A DNA stretch of 64,000 nt from contig JAKVNF010000004.1 in NCBI GenBank assembly GCA_022483465.1, positions 110,001 through 174,000 on the forward strand. The letters run 5' to 3'. Made by a program: the position numbers and the translations under genes. Positions 16,455 through 26,655 of this stretch are shown one piece after another (position 1 is the first letter of the stretch; each line of letters opens with the position of its first letter). The stretch is from Lachnospiraceae bacterium (GTDB taxonomy: Bacteria; Bacillota; Clostridia; Lachnospirales; Lachnospiraceae). Under the pieces are notes generated by a model. The model was not told the origin of the DNA. It searched no databases and was given only the letters and a program-made list of their open reading frames with translations.

Positions 16455-17858
16455 TCAGAGCCTGTGGAACTGATCCTTCGGCACTCCGCACACCGGGCAG
16501 GTCCAGTCATCCGGAAGGTCTGCAAATGCCGTCCCGGGACGGATGCCGCGGTCCGGATCCCCGACAGCGGGGTCATAGATGTAGCCGCAGGGGCCGCACT
16601 GGTATTTTGCAAGGTCCTTTCCTGCCGTGGATGCTGCACTCTGCCGGGTCTCTTCGCTCTCGTCTTTCTCCGCTCCGAGCAGGGCACTCGCAACCGCATC
16701 CGCCTTTGCCAGGTCCTCCTCTTCCGGATTCCACAGCGAGCGGATGTTCTCACAGACAACCTCAAATCCCGCCTCACGCAGCTTTTCCTGCAGGACCTTC
16801 ACGGACTCTCCGCTCCAGCCGTAGCAACCAAAGGCAGCGGCTTTCTTGTTCTTGAACTTCAGCTGGCGCAGGAACTCAAGCCACCCCGCCACGCTCGATA
16901 GAATGCTGTTTCCCACGGTTGGAGATCCCACCGCGATGGCTCTCGACTTGAAGACCTCCGTCATCACCTCATTCTTGTCGGACTTTGCAATGTTGAACAC
17001 CTTCACCTGTGTGTCCGGACTCTGCCTGTGGATGGCATCCGCAATTGCATGCGCGAGCTTCTCTGTGCCATTCCACATGGTGTCATAGGCAATCGTGATC
17101 TGATTCTCCTGGTAGGCGTCCGCCCAGGCTGCGTACTTCTCCACGATCTGCAGCGGATTCTCCCTCCAGATGGCGCCGTGGGAGGGGGCGATCATCTCAA
17201 TCGGGAGGTTCAGCTTGCCGATCTCCTCCAGCTTTTTCTTCAGGATCGGCGCAAAGGGATTCAGGATGTTGGCAAAGTACTTCATCGCCTCCCGGTTCAG
17301 CAGGCAGGGATCCGCCTTGTCGTTGAACAGCTCCTCCACCGCATAGTGCTGACCGAAGGCGTCGTTGGAGAAGAGGATGTTGTCGCCGGTGAGATAGGTT
17401 GCCATGGAATCCGGCCAGTGGAGCATTCTCATCTCGACGAAGACCAGCTTCTTTCCGTTCCCGATATCCAGGCTGTCGCCGGTCTTCACCACATGGAAGT
17501 TCCAGCCGTGCTTTCCATACTGCCCCTCAATGCTCTTTACGGCATTTGCCGTGCAGTAGATGGGTACATCCGGGATCTCCTTCAAAAGTGCCGGGAGCGA
17601 TCCGGAGTGATCGCACTCCCCGTGGTTTGCGATGATATAGTCGATGTCCGAGAGATCGATCTCCCGCTTCAGCGCTTCCACGAACTCCTCCCGGTGCGGC
17701 GCCCAGACCGTGTCAATCAGGACGTTCTTCCCCTCCCGGATCAGATAGGCATTCTGGCTGCTCCCGTGCAGGATGGAGTAGTCATCCCCGTGGAAGGTCT
17801 GAAGCTCCCAGTCAAGATACCCGACCCATGTCACATTTCCCTTTACGTGTTTTCCCAT
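16455..17858 (-). CDS. A-type flavoprotein with C-terminal rubredoxin (flavorubredoxin type)
   Basis: 467 residues. Metallo-beta-lactamase domain with di-iron ligands in HGECDHSG (near 79-86), SNDAFGQH and SHGAIWRE; flavodoxin-like FMN domain ([12 protein letters not shown] near 256, VGSPTVGNS near 311); then an acidic linker and a rubredoxin with two CxxC pairs ([10 protein letters not shown] and CPVCGVPK). Such proteins reduce O2 or NO to water or N2O. The fused rubredoxin acts as built-in electron acceptor, so this protein may need only an NADH reductase partner, which is not adjacent. ATG preceded by GGAGGACGAG. Confidence 0.93.
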   Translation of the reverse strand: MGKHVKGNVTWVGYLDWELQTFHGDDYSILHGSSQNAYLIREGKNVLIDTVWAPHREEFVEALKREIDLSDIDYIIANHGECDHSGSLPALLKEIPDVPIYCTANAVKSIEGQYGKHGWNFHVVKTGDSLDIGNGKKLVFVEMRMLHWPDSMATYLTGDNILFSNDAFGQHYAVEELFNDKADPCLLNREAMKYFANILNPFAPILKKKLEEIGKLNLPIEMIAPSHGAIWRENPLQIVEKYAAWADAYQENQITIAYDTMWNGTEKLAHAIADAIHRQSPDTQVKVFNIAKSDKNEVMTEVFKSRAIAVGSPTVGNSILSSVAGWLEFLRQLKFKNKKAAAFGCYGWSGESVKVLQEKLREAGFEVVCENIRSLWNPEEEDLAKADAVASALLGAEKDESEETRQSAASTAGKDLAKYQCGPCGYIYDPAVGDPDRGIRPGTAFADLPDDWTCPVCGVPKDQFHRL

Positions 17859-17992
17859 TGTCTCGTCCTCCAGTCTGGCGCCCGTGCGCCGCGGTATGCT
17901 ATAAGTGTAGAGGATGCCGTCAGGTTCTTATGTTGCCCATGCAACGAAGTCTGCGGCATCGTGAAACATCCTTACCGGAGGCACACGCATCT

Positions 17993-19309
17993 ATGTTCCT
18001 GACAAAAAAACGCATCCTGATTTCAACTGCCATCGCTGCCCTCGTGCTGACCGCGGCGGCACTGCTGCGGCCGCGGGCTGCCGGGGAGGATACCGCCGGC
18101 AGCGCGGCATCCTCTCCGGAGAAAGCCAGTGCCCCGTTCTGCTTTGTGGTCGCCTCGGACCTTCACTATCTCTCCCCCTCCCTGAACGACAACGGCACCT
18201 TCTTTCAAAACATGATGGAGGAGGCGGATGGGAAGACCACGCAGTACGCGGAGGAGGTGACCGAGGCCTTTGTCTCGGAGGTGATTTCCCTTCACCCGGA
18301 TGCCCTCGTCCTGACCGGGGACCTGACCTTCAACGGGGCAAGAAAGAGCCACGAGGACCTGGCGGCTAAGCTTCAGAGGGTGAAAGATGCCGGCATTCCC
18401 GTCTTTGTCCTCTCCGGGAATCACGACCTGAACAGCACCAACACCGCCCGCTTTTCGGAAGATGGCTATACGCTGGTCTCCGGAGTGACCCCGGAGGAAT
18501 TCGAGAAGATCTACGCTCCGTTCGGGTTCTCCGACGCCCTCTCGAAAGACAGCGCCTCCTCAAGCTATGCGGTCTCTCCTGCGCCGGGACTGCGGTTCCT
18601 TCTTCTTGACGTCAACGGGGTAGAACGGGCCTGCCACATCCCGGAGGAGACGCTCCGGTGGATCGAAGCTCAGCTCCAGGATGCCAAAGCGGAGGGGGAC
18701 CTTGTGCTCTCCTTCAGCCACCAGAACCTGCTGCAGCACAGCTTCTTTACGGACGGATACGTGATCGACAACGCGGATTCTCTGCTCTCCCTCTATGACA
18801 CCTACGGCGTTCCCATCAACTTCACAGGGCACCTACACATCCAGCACCAGGCCAAAAAAGGCGGCTTTTATGAGACTGCAACCTCTGCCCTCTCCATCTC
18901 CCCGGAGCACGAGGCGGTGGTGACCATAGACGGCGGGCGTCTTTCCTATGAGACCCGCTCCGTCGATGTCGCCGCTTGGGCAGGAAAGCAGGGCAGCACC
19001 AATGCAGACCTTCTCTCCTTTGCAGACTGGTCCAAAAATACCTTTCTCCGCATTTCGAGCCGCTCCGCGGCTTCCCAGTTGGAACAGGCCGGGATCAGAG
19101 CGGGGGACCAGAGAGAGGAGATGCTCCGCTACTTTGCAGAACAGAACTACCGGTACTTCTCCGGTGCCCCGCAGGAGAGCCAGTCGGGGAATGCCGTCCT
19201 GAAGGAGTGGGACGATACCGGCACCTTTACCGCAGAATACCTCGATACCATCGCCCCTGCGCGGACGGACCAGAACAGACTGACGATTCCGCTCTCCGAC
19301 GGGAACTGA
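17993..19309 (+). CDS. Exported metallophosphoesterase (calcineurin-like)
   Basis: 438 residues from the ATG at 17993. An N-terminal signal or anchor (KKRILISTAIAALVLTAAAL) precedes the catalytic domain with all metal motifs: SDLHY, GDLTFNG, GNHDLN, SHQ and GHLHIQ. It therefore hydrolyses phosphoester bonds outside the membrane; the substrate is unknown. The C-terminal 130 residues are helical. It is divergent from the flavoprotein, with a 134-base spacer holding a GTTGC-CCAT-GCAAC palindrome near 17932-17945. Longer starts upstream lack a ribosome binding site. Confidence 0.85.
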   Translation: MFLTKKRILISTAIAALVLTAAALLRPRAAGEDTAGSAASSPEKASAPFCFVVASDLHYLSPSLNDNGTFFQNMMEEADGKTTQYAEEVTEAFVSEVISLHPDALVLTGDLTFNGARKSHEDLAAKLQRVKDAGIPVFVLSGNHDLNSTNTARFSEDGYTLVSGVTPEEFEKIYAPFGFSDALSKDSASSSYAVSPAPGLRFLLLDVNGVERACHIPEETLRWIEAQLQDAKAEGDLVLSFSHQNLLQHSFFTDGYVIDNADSLLSLYDTYGVPINFTGHLHIQHQAKKGGFYETATSALSISPEHEAVVTIDGGRLSYETRSVDVAAWAGKQGSTNADLLSFADWSKNTFLRISSRSAASQLEQAGIRAGDQREEMLRYFAEQNYRYFSGAPQESQSGNAVLKEWDDTGTFTAEYLDTIAPARTDQNRLTIPLSDGN

Positions 19310-19337
19310 GATTGCCCCTGCCGATTCCAGGGCAGAA

Positions 19338-19374
19338 AGAAACCGCTGCAGACAGGTGTTCTGCAGCGGTTTCT
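19338..19374. terminator. Bidirectional terminator
   Basis: AGAAACCGCTGCAG pairs with CTGCAGCGGTTTCT around a 9-base loop, between the converging metallophosphoesterase and acetamidase genes. Confidence 0.85.
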
Positions 19375-19398
19375 CTTCCGGTTCGATTTGCCGGGGGA

Positions 19399-20295
19399 CT
19401 ACCTCTTTCTTCCGATCAGCCGGGGCATGTTTGCCGGCTTCGGCACTCCCACCCGAAAGGTGTTGTTCGGCACAAGGCAGGCCTGGTTGCTCTCCACGAA
19501 GCACTGGAGGGTCATGTAAATGCCTGCATCCTGCAGAGACCACCCCCAGGCCGCCGACAGGAGCCTTCGGAGTTCCCGGTATCCCTCCCGGATCGCATCG
19601 TCACAGGTGTCCCCGCAGGTGTCCACGTACCAGGCGTCCCGGGTCTCGGTCACAGGCCAGTTCAGCGTCTCCCCTTTGAAGAGCCGCACCCGGACGGTCA
19701 CAACGCCGTCCACCTCAAGGCCGGTTCCGTCCACCTCGCCATCTCCCATGACGGCATGGAGATCGCCAATGGAGAGAAGGGCCCCAGGCACCCGCACCGG
19801 AAGCCAGACGGTTGCCCCCTGCCGGATCAGGCGGCAGTCCATGTTTCCGCCGCCCTCATAGGCCAGCATGGTGGGAACATCCCGATCCGCCATCGCGGTC
19901 CCAATCACGCCGATCATGGGGTCGATCGGGATCTCGAGACCATGAAATGCGGTCCTGCCATCCCGGATCTTCAGAAAGCAGAACGCATCCGGAGACTCCT
20001 CCCGGAAGGGACCGCTCCCCACCGCGACAATGCCGCAGTCCGCCACCTGGATGTCCAGGATATCCACGGCAAGGACATCCCCGGGCTCTGCTCCCTCCAC
20101 AAACAGGGGCCCCGTCGCCGGGTTCTCCGGCTGATTCTTCGTCTGCTCGGAGAGCGTCTTTGTCGGGTCCTTTACAGATCGATTGTAGCAGTCCCTCGTC
20201 TCAAACTGGAGGATCTCCCCGCTCTTGGCCCGCATCACCGGTTCGTTGTTCGGCGAGTGCGCTGCCACAAAGGTGTCATCATGGATGATCTTCAT
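19399..20295 (-). CDS. Acetamidase/formamidase family protein
   Basis: 298 residues from the ATG at 20295 (MKIIHDDTF). The order of motifs VEGAEPGDVLAVDILDI, NMDCRLIRQGATVWLPV and IGDLHAVMGDGEVDGTG is that of the FmdA/AmdA acetamidase-formamidase family, which releases ammonia from short amides. Length fits. Upstream in-frame codons lack a good start. The neighbouring GH3 gene is decayed and unrelated. Confidence 0.88.
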   Translation of the reverse strand: MKIIHDDTFVAAHSPNNEPVMRAKSGEILQFETRDCYNRSVKDPTKTLSEQTKNQPENPATGPLFVEGAEPGDVLAVDILDIQVADCGIVAVGSGPFREESPDAFCFLKIRDGRTAFHGLEIPIDPMIGVIGTAMADRDVPTMLAYEGGGNMDCRLIRQGATVWLPVRVPGALLSIGDLHAVMGDGEVDGTGLEVDGVVTVRVRLFKGETLNWPVTETRDAWYVDTCGDTCDDAIREGYRELRRLLSAAWGWSLQDAGIYMTLQCFVESNQACLVPNNTFRVGVPKPANMPRLIGRKR

Positions 20296-20701
20296 TCTGT
20301 CCTGTCTCCGTCTGTTTTCCTTCTTCCATGCCGGAACGTTCCCGGAATTTCCGTCAGATCTTCCCGGGGGCATCCGCTTCGCCCCGACAGCCGATCAGGT
20401 GAAGGCGCCCCGCACGAATGTCCCGCCCGAGGCGAAGGTGATCTTCCGTTCTCGGAAAGTTTCTTATGGAATTTTCCCTCAGCTTCTGCTCCCCATCGTA
20501 CCATGCGCGGCGCTCATCCGGCTTGTCCTCCCTGCACGCCTCTGCGCATTGAGAGTGAAAGGAGCAGGAGCGCACGCCGGCGAATGGATACCGTACAGCC
20601 AAACAGGGACCATGAGACAGTTTTGTCCGTCCCATGATCCCTGTACCTGCAGGTGAACTCGGCTGTGAAAATTTTGGTGTTCAACAGGCTTTGTGAAAAG
20701 A
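20296..20701. other. Gene-poor spacer, possible gene remnant
   Basis: 406 bases without a supported gene. A long imperfect hairpin at 20606-20645 (CAGGGACCATGAGAC against GTCCCATGATCCCTG) could end the GH3 transcript on the minus strand. The rest has coding-like GC composition on both strands but no recognisable product; it may be a decayed gene. Confidence 0.4.
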
Positions 20702-23191
20702 TCACCGGCGCCGCAGGGTCACCCGGAGGGGTGTTTTCCCCAAGAGGCGCACGCTCACCGGATCCGGCTGTGAGGTCCCGACAAAGATCTCCGCAAAAGT
20801 TCCCTCCGGGATCTCCTCTCCCGCCTTGCTGTATGTCCGGAAGAAGGTACCGGGCAGGGTCAGGCGGAAGGTTTTTTCCTCCCCTCCAGCCAGAGCAATC
20901 TTCGAGAAAGCCGACAGGCGTCCTCCGATCTCCAGACAGTCCGGTGCATCCGGAAGCTTCACATAGGCCTCCAGCACCTCCCGGATATCCCTCCCCTCAT
21001 TTCTGGCGGTGACAAGAAGCGTGAGATCCTCCCCATCTGCGAAGGTATCCGTCTCCTCCCCGGATGCATTCAGCACCCGGACGTTTGTTACCGCTACCGC
21101 CCCATAGGTCAGGCCAAAGCCGAAAGGATACTGGGCTTCGCCGCGCAGGTAGCGGTAGGTGCACCCTGTCATCGCATAATCCGTGAACTCCGGCAGATCC
21201 TCCAGGTTCTCATAAAAGGTGACCGGGAGCTTTCCTGAGGGTGAGACCTCCCCGAAGAGGATCTCTGCCAGTGCGGTACCGCCCTGCTCCCCGGGATACC
21301 AAAGATCCAGGATCGCCCCGAAGTGTTCCCTGGCAAAGGAGAGATCGATGTCTGAGCCTGCGGTGAGGCAGAGGATGACACGCTTGTCGGTGCCATCCGT
21401 CACCTTCGCGATGGCCTCGAGAAGGCGCCTCTGCGGCGCAGGAAGGGCAAGGTCCATTCGGTCGCCGGAGCCGACGCCGTTCCTCTGGTCCATCTCCTCT
21501 CCCTCCAGAAATTTGTTGAGGCCCACTGCAAGGACAATGGTATCCGCAAGGGAAGCCGCCACAGCCTCCGCAATCCGGTCATCCCGCTGCGCCAGGGATT
21601 CCTCACTGGCTGCCGCCAGACTGCAGCCCTGGGCATAGAGAATCCGGATCTGATCCTCCAGTCCGCGGTCCTTTACATAATCCTGAATTTCCTCGGAGAG
21701 TGTCACGTACCGGGCAGCGGTGCCGTGATAGTTTCCGTCCAGGGCGTGCCGGGAGTCAGCCTCCGGCCCGATGATGGCCAGGGTATGGACATGTGGGGGA
21801 TCAAGCGGCAGCACCCCCCTTGTTCCTGAGCAGCACGGCAGACTCTTCCGCCGCCCGCTTTGCCAGCATCCGGTTCTCTACAGAGTCCACTGCCGTCAGC
21901 GGAATTTCATCGTGCTCCGTGTGCTGCCCCGTCATGATGCCGAGCAGATACCGGGTGGTGAAGGCGCGCTCACAGCTTCGCGTCACCAGGTTCTCATCCA
22001 GGATTCCCTCCCGGTAGGCGGACAGCAGGGACTGATAGGTGCAGCCGCAGTTGATGTCACACCCCGCCTCCAGCACCAGCACCGCCGACTCCTCGGACGT
22101 CTTCGTCACGTGATAAGATTCATAAAGGCGTTAGTAAAGAACCGGGTTGATGGGTTCCATACCACAACCTCCATGGTGAACTCTCGACGCGATAATGTCC
22201 GATGAAGATATAGAATCCCCATTTGGAGCTCTTTTCTTCTCCGCATAATGCCTATCTTGTTATTTATAGTCACATACTCGGCAAGTGAGTGTATGTGTTT
22301 AGGCAATCTAGGTGATGCTTTGTTACATGATGCAACACAGCACGGATAGGAGTGTACCCAGCTCGAGCTCAAAGTGAGGTATTAGTGGTCTCATGCTAGG
22401 CGATCGCTTATCAACCCGTTTCTTAACTAACGCCTTCATAAAAATCCTGCACCGCCCAGCAGTCGCTGGTGACATAGCCCTCAAATCCCCATTTTCCCGG
22501 AGAAGGTCCGTCAGCAGCTTCTTGGATCCGCAGCAGGGCTCCCCATACAGCCGGTTGTAAGCGCCCATGACGCTTTCCACCCCCGCCTCCTGCACCAGTG
22601 CCCGGAAGGCGGGAAGATATGTCGCCGCCAGGTCCCGCTTGGTGGGATGAACGTCGAAGCTGTGCCGAATCGCCTCCGGCCCCGAGTGCACCGCAAGCTG
22701 CTTGGCGCAGGCAGCACTGCGAAGTGCGCCGGCACCGTCTGCCCCCCTGTTTCCCTGCAGGTCCTCCACATATCGGATGCCAAGGCGGGAGGTCAGGAAG
22801 GGGTCCTCCCCGTAGGTCTCCTGTCCCCTGCCCCAGCGGGGATCGCGAAAGATGTTTACATTGGGTGCCCAGAGCGTAATTCCCTTGTAGATATCCCGGT
22901 CTCCGAATTTTCTCGCCGCATTGAACTTGGCCCTGGCCTCTGTGGAGACCGCAGTGCCAACCTCCTCCAGGAGGTTCTCATCCCAGCTCGCCGCAAGGCC
23001 GATTGCCTGGGGAAGACGGTGGCAGTGCCGGCTCTGGCGACGCCGTGCAGGGCCTCATTCCACCAGTTGTAGGCGGGGATCCCAAGCCGCGGGATCTCCG
23101 GCGCATCAAAGCGGAGCTGAGAGATCTTCTCCTCCAGCGTCATCCCGGCGACCAGGTCCTTTGCCTTCTGTGCTGCCTCTTCTCTCGTCAT
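20702..23191 (-). pseudogene. GH3 family beta-glucosidase, decayed
   Basis: The parts in order are: start at 23191 (MTREEAAQKAK) with IPAYNWWNEALHGVA; LWAPNVNIFRDPRWGRGQET; GYVTSDCWAVQDFY with the nucleophile Asp; then the C-terminal GH3_C domain and fibronectin-like tail up to 20702. Lesions: a C-run shortened at 23009-23012, an A-run shortened at 22492-22495, a 308-bp MITE at 22127-22434, and a G-run lengthened at 21815-21820. Correcting these restores one frame of about 720 residues. It follows the permease remnant by 13 bases and was presumably its co-operonic hydrolase. Confidence 0.9.
22127..22434 (-). mobile_element. 308-bp MITE with IS1595 ends, copy 1
   Basis: Ends GGCGTTAGTAAAGAACCGGG and, inverted, GGCGTTAGTTAAGAAACGGG match the terminal repeats of the IS1595 element at 8.1 kb. 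It is flanked by the 8-bp duplication TTCATAAA (22119-22126 and 22435-22442). No transposase. Same length as, and inverted relative to, the copy at 27540. Removal restores the GH3 sequence at DFYESYHVTK. Confidence 0.92.
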
Positions 23192-23373
23192 AGCCATTCT
23201 CCTGTCATTCCTTGACCGCACCGGCCGTCAGGCCATCCACGATCTGATTGCTGAAACAGCAGTATACGACAATGGTTGGAATGATGGCCAGCACAATGGC
23301 GGCGAACATCTGAGAGTAGTTGGTGTTGTAAGGGCCGACGAACTTGGACAGGGTCACCGGCAGGGTCTTCTTA

Positions 23374-24707
23374 GAAACTGCGCGCAATTAACTCATGCAT
23401 ATTCTACCGGCAATAATTAGCTGGAGCGATGACATAATTCCAGTCTCCCCGAAACGTATTACGAATGATGTTCACTTGTCCCAGCTCCTCATCTGTGACC
23501 TTGATCCCAGTCTTGTACGTACCGGAATCAAGCCCGCATTTGATCACAAGACCTTTTTCTGTTGTTGTATTCGCTATAAGGTTTATGATGATCGCCAGTG
23601 TTTCCAACGGCCTGCCGCGCCAGTTTTTGCTGATCTGGCTGAACATGCGGTGCTCAATCTTGTTCCATTTTGATGTTCCTGGTGGAAAGTGGGAAACCTC
23701 TATCGGAATACCTATCTCGTTTACGAGCTTTTGCAATTCGACCTTAAACAGGCGATTACGGCTTCCGTTGCTGCCGCCACCGTCTGCTGTGATATAAAGC
23801 TTAGTTGCATTTGGATACCGCGTTTTGCCCATTTCCTCCCACCACATACGTATGGAGGCTACCGCAAATTCTGCAGTATCTGATGTGATACCAACATTTA
23901 CGAAACCTTCGTTTTGTGAGAGATCATAAACACCATATGGAATTGCCTTGCCTTTCTCAGGCAGCGGAAAATCGTGATCCAATACCTGTGTAGGGCTGCT
24001 TTTTGGAGCATATTCGGCACCATTGTTCTTGAAATTGCCAATGTTTTCCTTCTTCTTACAGTCGATGGAAATCACTGGTTCATCGTTAGTCATGTAGGCC
24101 AGGCAGGTCTCATTGATATGTCTGAATTGGGCATCCCGATCCGGCGATGGCTCACCAACCTGCTTGTTTTTCTGATTCTGTTGCAGGCTGTACCCATTTA
24201 CGGCCAGTAACTCGCGGACCGAAGTAGGGCCGATCTGATATCCCTGCTCTGTGAGCTCCTGAGCCAGATGCCGTGTACTTTTGGATGTCCAGAGAAGAGG
24301 AGTTTCGGGATTGCCATAGCTGTCGTTCTCTACCAGCTTCAGCAGAGCCTCTTCAATACCGGGTTGAGATTCCGTAATTGGTTTTCTTCCGGCACCCTTT
24401 TTACGGATGCGTCCGGAATCCTCCTGCTGGATTTCACGATCAGCCTCTGGATTCCCGGAATGAATTTCCCTCAATCCAGCGGCTATCGTATTCCTGTTCG
24501 CACCTGATAACTGGCTGACTTTTGAAATGCCACCGCGTCCGAGGGACTCGGCTTCATAGGCAAGATACTGCCTCCTCTGCTTCTCATTAAGGAGGGACAT
24601 GACACCGGTTATTCGCTTTTTAAGGATATCTTCATCGCTCATGCACCCATGATACGAAATGGGAGATGAAATCGCAATATATTGCTTAATTAATTACGCG
24701 CAGTTCC
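23374..24707 (-). mobile_element. ISAzo13 family insertion sequence, copy 2
   Basis: 1334 bp, inverted ends GAAACTGCGCGCAATTAA and GGAACTGCGCGTAATTAA (two mismatches), flanked by TTA at 23371-23373 and 24708-24710. The sequence appears identical to the copy at 39095-40428, implying recent movement. Confidence 0.94.
23404..24642 (-). CDS. ISAzo13 family transposase, copy 2
   Basis: 412 residues, intact. DDE residues lie in VISIDCKKKE, ITADGGGSNG and NKIEHRMFS. Helical N terminus (RRQYLAYEAESLGRGGISK) with a HTH. Same protein, residue for residue, as copy 3 at 39125-40363 and about half identical to copy 1. Confidence 0.93.
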   Translation of the reverse strand: MSDEDILKKRITGVMSLLNEKQRRQYLAYEAESLGRGGISKVSQLSGANRNTIAAGLREIHSGNPEADREIQQEDSGRIRKKGAGRKPITESQPGIEEALLKLVENDSYGNPETPLLWTSKSTRHLAQELTEQGYQIGPTSVRELLAVNGYSLQQNQKNKQVGEPSPDRDAQFRHINETCLAYMTNDEPVISIDCKKKENIGNFKNNGAEYAPKSSPTQVLDHDFPLPEKGKAIPYGVYDLSQNEGFVNVGITSDTAEFAVASIRMWWEEMGKTRYPNATKLYITADGGGSNGSRNRLFKVELQKLVNEIGIPIEVSHFPPGTSKWNKIEHRMFSQISKNWRGRPLETLAIIINLIANTTTEKGLVIKCGLDSGTYKTGIKVTDEELGQVNIIRNTFRGDWNYVIAPANYCR

Positions 24708-24803
24708 TTATCATCTGACAGAAAGACCATCGCAAGCAGCAGCTCGTTCCAGTCGCCGATGGAGATCCATAGAAACAGCGCGATATAGATCACCAGAATA
24801 ATG

Positions 24804-24834
24804 AACAAAACCCGGTCCGCTGCCGGACCGGGGG
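24804..24834 (-). terminator. Terminator of the hydroxyacid dehydrogenase
   Basis: CCCGGTCCG (24811-24819) pairs with CGGACCGGG (24824-24832); on the minus strand TTTTGTTC follows. It lies 20 bases past the dehydrogenase stop and marks the deletion edge of the permease remnant. Confidence 0.85.
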
Positions 24835-24854
24835 AATGCAATACCTGATATGAC

Positions 24855-25820
24855 TTACTTGTTGACGACGTTTTTGAGGGCACCCGCGAGAAAGCTGCGG
24901 ATGTTCTCCGCGGTTGCATCCATGATGCGCTGGCGGGCCGCCTGGGCTGCCCAGGAGATGTGGGGCGTGATCAGGGTGTTCTTTGCGGTAAGAAGCGGGT
25001 TGTCGCCTCGGATGGGCTCGGTGGACACCACGTCCAGACCTGCTGCATAGACCTTGCCGCTGTTTAGGGCATCGGCCAGATCCTGCTCCACGACGAGCTG
25101 GCCGCGGCTGTTGTTGATCAGGATGACGCCGTCCTTCATCTTGGCGATGTTGTCCTTGTTGATGATGCCGTTTGTTGCGGGAAACAGCGGGCAGTGCAGG
25201 AAGATCACATCGGACTTTGCAAACAGGGTGTCAAGGTCGACGTACTCCGCGACCTTTCTCCCCGCCTCGCTCTCAAAGGTGTCATAGGCAAGGACCTTCA
25301 TATTCATGGCGTCCAGGATCTTCGCCGTCGCCTGGCCGATCCTTCCGAGGCCGATGATGCCGGCGGTCTTGCCGTAGAGCTCGATCATCGGATAGTCCCA
25401 GAAGCACCAGTCGGGGTTGTGCTCCCAGCGCCCCTCCTTGACCGCTTGGTCGTGGTGGGCGTAGTGAGAGCAGATCTCCAGGAGAAGTCCCACCGCGTAC
25501 TGCCCCACGATCTGGGTGCCGTACGCCGGCACGTTCATAACGGGGATCCCGCGCTTTTTGGCCTCCTCGCAGTCCACCACGTTGTAGCCGGTGGCAAGGA
25601 CCGCAATCGCCTTAACGTTGGGGCAGGCCTCCAGGGTCTTCTTGCTGATCGGGGTCTTGTTGGTGACCACGATGTCCGCATCCCCGATGCGCTCTGCGAT
25701 CTTCTCCGACTCCTCGTAGGAGGTCCTGTCATAGACCTTCAGCTCTCCCAGGTCCTCCAAGGGCTTCCAGGAGAGATCTCCGGGGTTTTCCGTGTATCCG
25801 TCCAGTACGACAATCTTCAT
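24855..25820 (-). CDS. D-2-hydroxyacid dehydrogenase (hydroxypyruvate reductase/glycerate dehydrogenase type)
   Basis: 321 residues. NAD-binding GLGRIGQA (near 155), catalytic Arg in NNSRGQLV (near 238), Glu in STEPIRGDNP (near 268) and His in TPHISWA (near 288) define the D-isomer-specific 2-hydroxyacid dehydrogenase family. The WDYPMIELYGKT segment is typical of the glycerate dehydrogenase branch. A glycerate kinase lies 4 kb away (frameshifted), which fits a glycerate route but is not an operon link. Confidence 0.9.
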   Translation of the reverse strand: MKIVVLDGYTENPGDLSWKPLEDLGELKVYDRTSYEESEKIAERIGDADIVVTNKTPISKKTLEACPNVKAIAVLATGYNVVDCEEAKKRGIPVMNVPAYGTQIVGQYAVGLLLEICSHYAHHDQAVKEGRWEHNPDWCFWDYPMIELYGKTAGIIGLGRIGQATAKILDAMNMKVLAYDTFESEAGRKVAEYVDLDTLFAKSDVIFLHCPLFPATNGIINKDNIAKMKDGVILINNSRGQLVVEQDLADALNSGKVYAAGLDVVSTEPIRGDNPLLTAKNTLITPHISWAAQAARQRIMDATAENIRSFLAGALKNVVNK

Positions 25821-25845
25821 CTCATCTCCTCCATGTCACTTCTGT

Positions 25846-26576
25846 TCATCCGGCGGCAGGCGCCTTTGTGCGGTGCCTCTGCGCCAGCTGCCAGAGGGCC
25901 GCCGCCATCATCTCCGGGTGCCCCGCATGCGAAAGAGCTTTGCCCCGGGAACGTTTGCCTCCACAAAGCGAAGGTCCCAGGCCCGCTCCCGCTCCTCCGC
26001 TTCCCCAAACCAGTACTTCAGGTGGATCGGTTTCTCCGACAGCGTGCCCTCCAGCTGATAGGTCCTGCAGGAGATGCAGGTCCGCCAGATCGTCCTGCCG
26101 GAGAGCGCGCGGAGGATCTTCTCCGGCTCAGCTGCCCCCGGCGGCACCACCTTCGCAAGAAGTGCCGTGTTTCCACTCCTTGCCTGCAGGAGCCGGAGCG
26201 CGTCCCCCGCCGCCAGAAGCCGGCCCAGCGGCTGCGTAAGGGTCCCCGGGGTGATGCCCCCGTCCAAAACCGATGTCAGGATGTGAACCCTCCCCTTTGC
26301 CAGCATCGCAAGGAGAATGCTCCCGCCCATGGCGCAGCCATAGCCCACATCCACCTCGTTCAGGCCCTGCCCAAGGAGCCAGTCCGCAAGGCTCTCCGCG
26401 ATCTCCTCCACGCTGGTGTAGTCCTCCTTAGGCGCCGCCTCATTGTACCCCGGAAGCGCCGGGATGAGCAGCGCAAGAAGTGGAATGACCCCGGAAAAGT
26501 AGTCCCACCGGGCCGCTGCGGGGTGGATCAGAAGGATCGTCTTTTCGTGTTCCCGGCCAAACTCGTGGATGCGCAT
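25846..26576 (-). pseudogene. Alpha/beta hydrolase, 3' frameshift
   Basis: Start ATG at 26576 after AAAGGAGCAGG. Alpha/beta-hydrolase features: ILLIHPAAARWDYF oxyanion region and GYGCAMGGSILLAML where the nucleophile-elbow Ser appears replaced by Cys or Ala. A run of four C at 25921-25924 (five expected) shifts the frame and stops it at 25908. The alternative frame continues as GHPEMMAAALWQLAQRH to 25846, the natural C terminus with the His region. Either decay or a one-base consensus error. Confidence 0.7.
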
Positions 26577-26655
26577 CGTGTCCTGCTCCTTTGCGCCATA
26601 TGGAAGGCGACTTGTTTTACTCAGGATAGATATTGCCACTTTGTATTAGCGTAGT

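Larger units (their letters stand above)
23205..24806 (-). pseudogene. Carbohydrate ABC transporter permease (MalG type), 5'-truncated and split
   Basis: Remnant of the C-terminal half of a sugar ABC permease. The IGDWNELLLAMVFL segment is close to the EAA-type cytoplasmic loop, followed by TLPVTLSKFVG and IVDGLTAGAVKE at the C terminus. Removing ISAzo13 (23374-24707) and one TTA rejoins FLSDDK-KTLPVT exactly. The N-terminal half is missing: the sequence runs at about 24806 into the terminator of the next gene, so a deletion came before or after the insertion. Confidence 0.88.

Noticed and set aside
24806-24919. Complete small membrane protein at the permease remnant
   Set aside because: The frame is an artificial fusion of antisense dehydrogenase and terminator sequence with the permease fragment.
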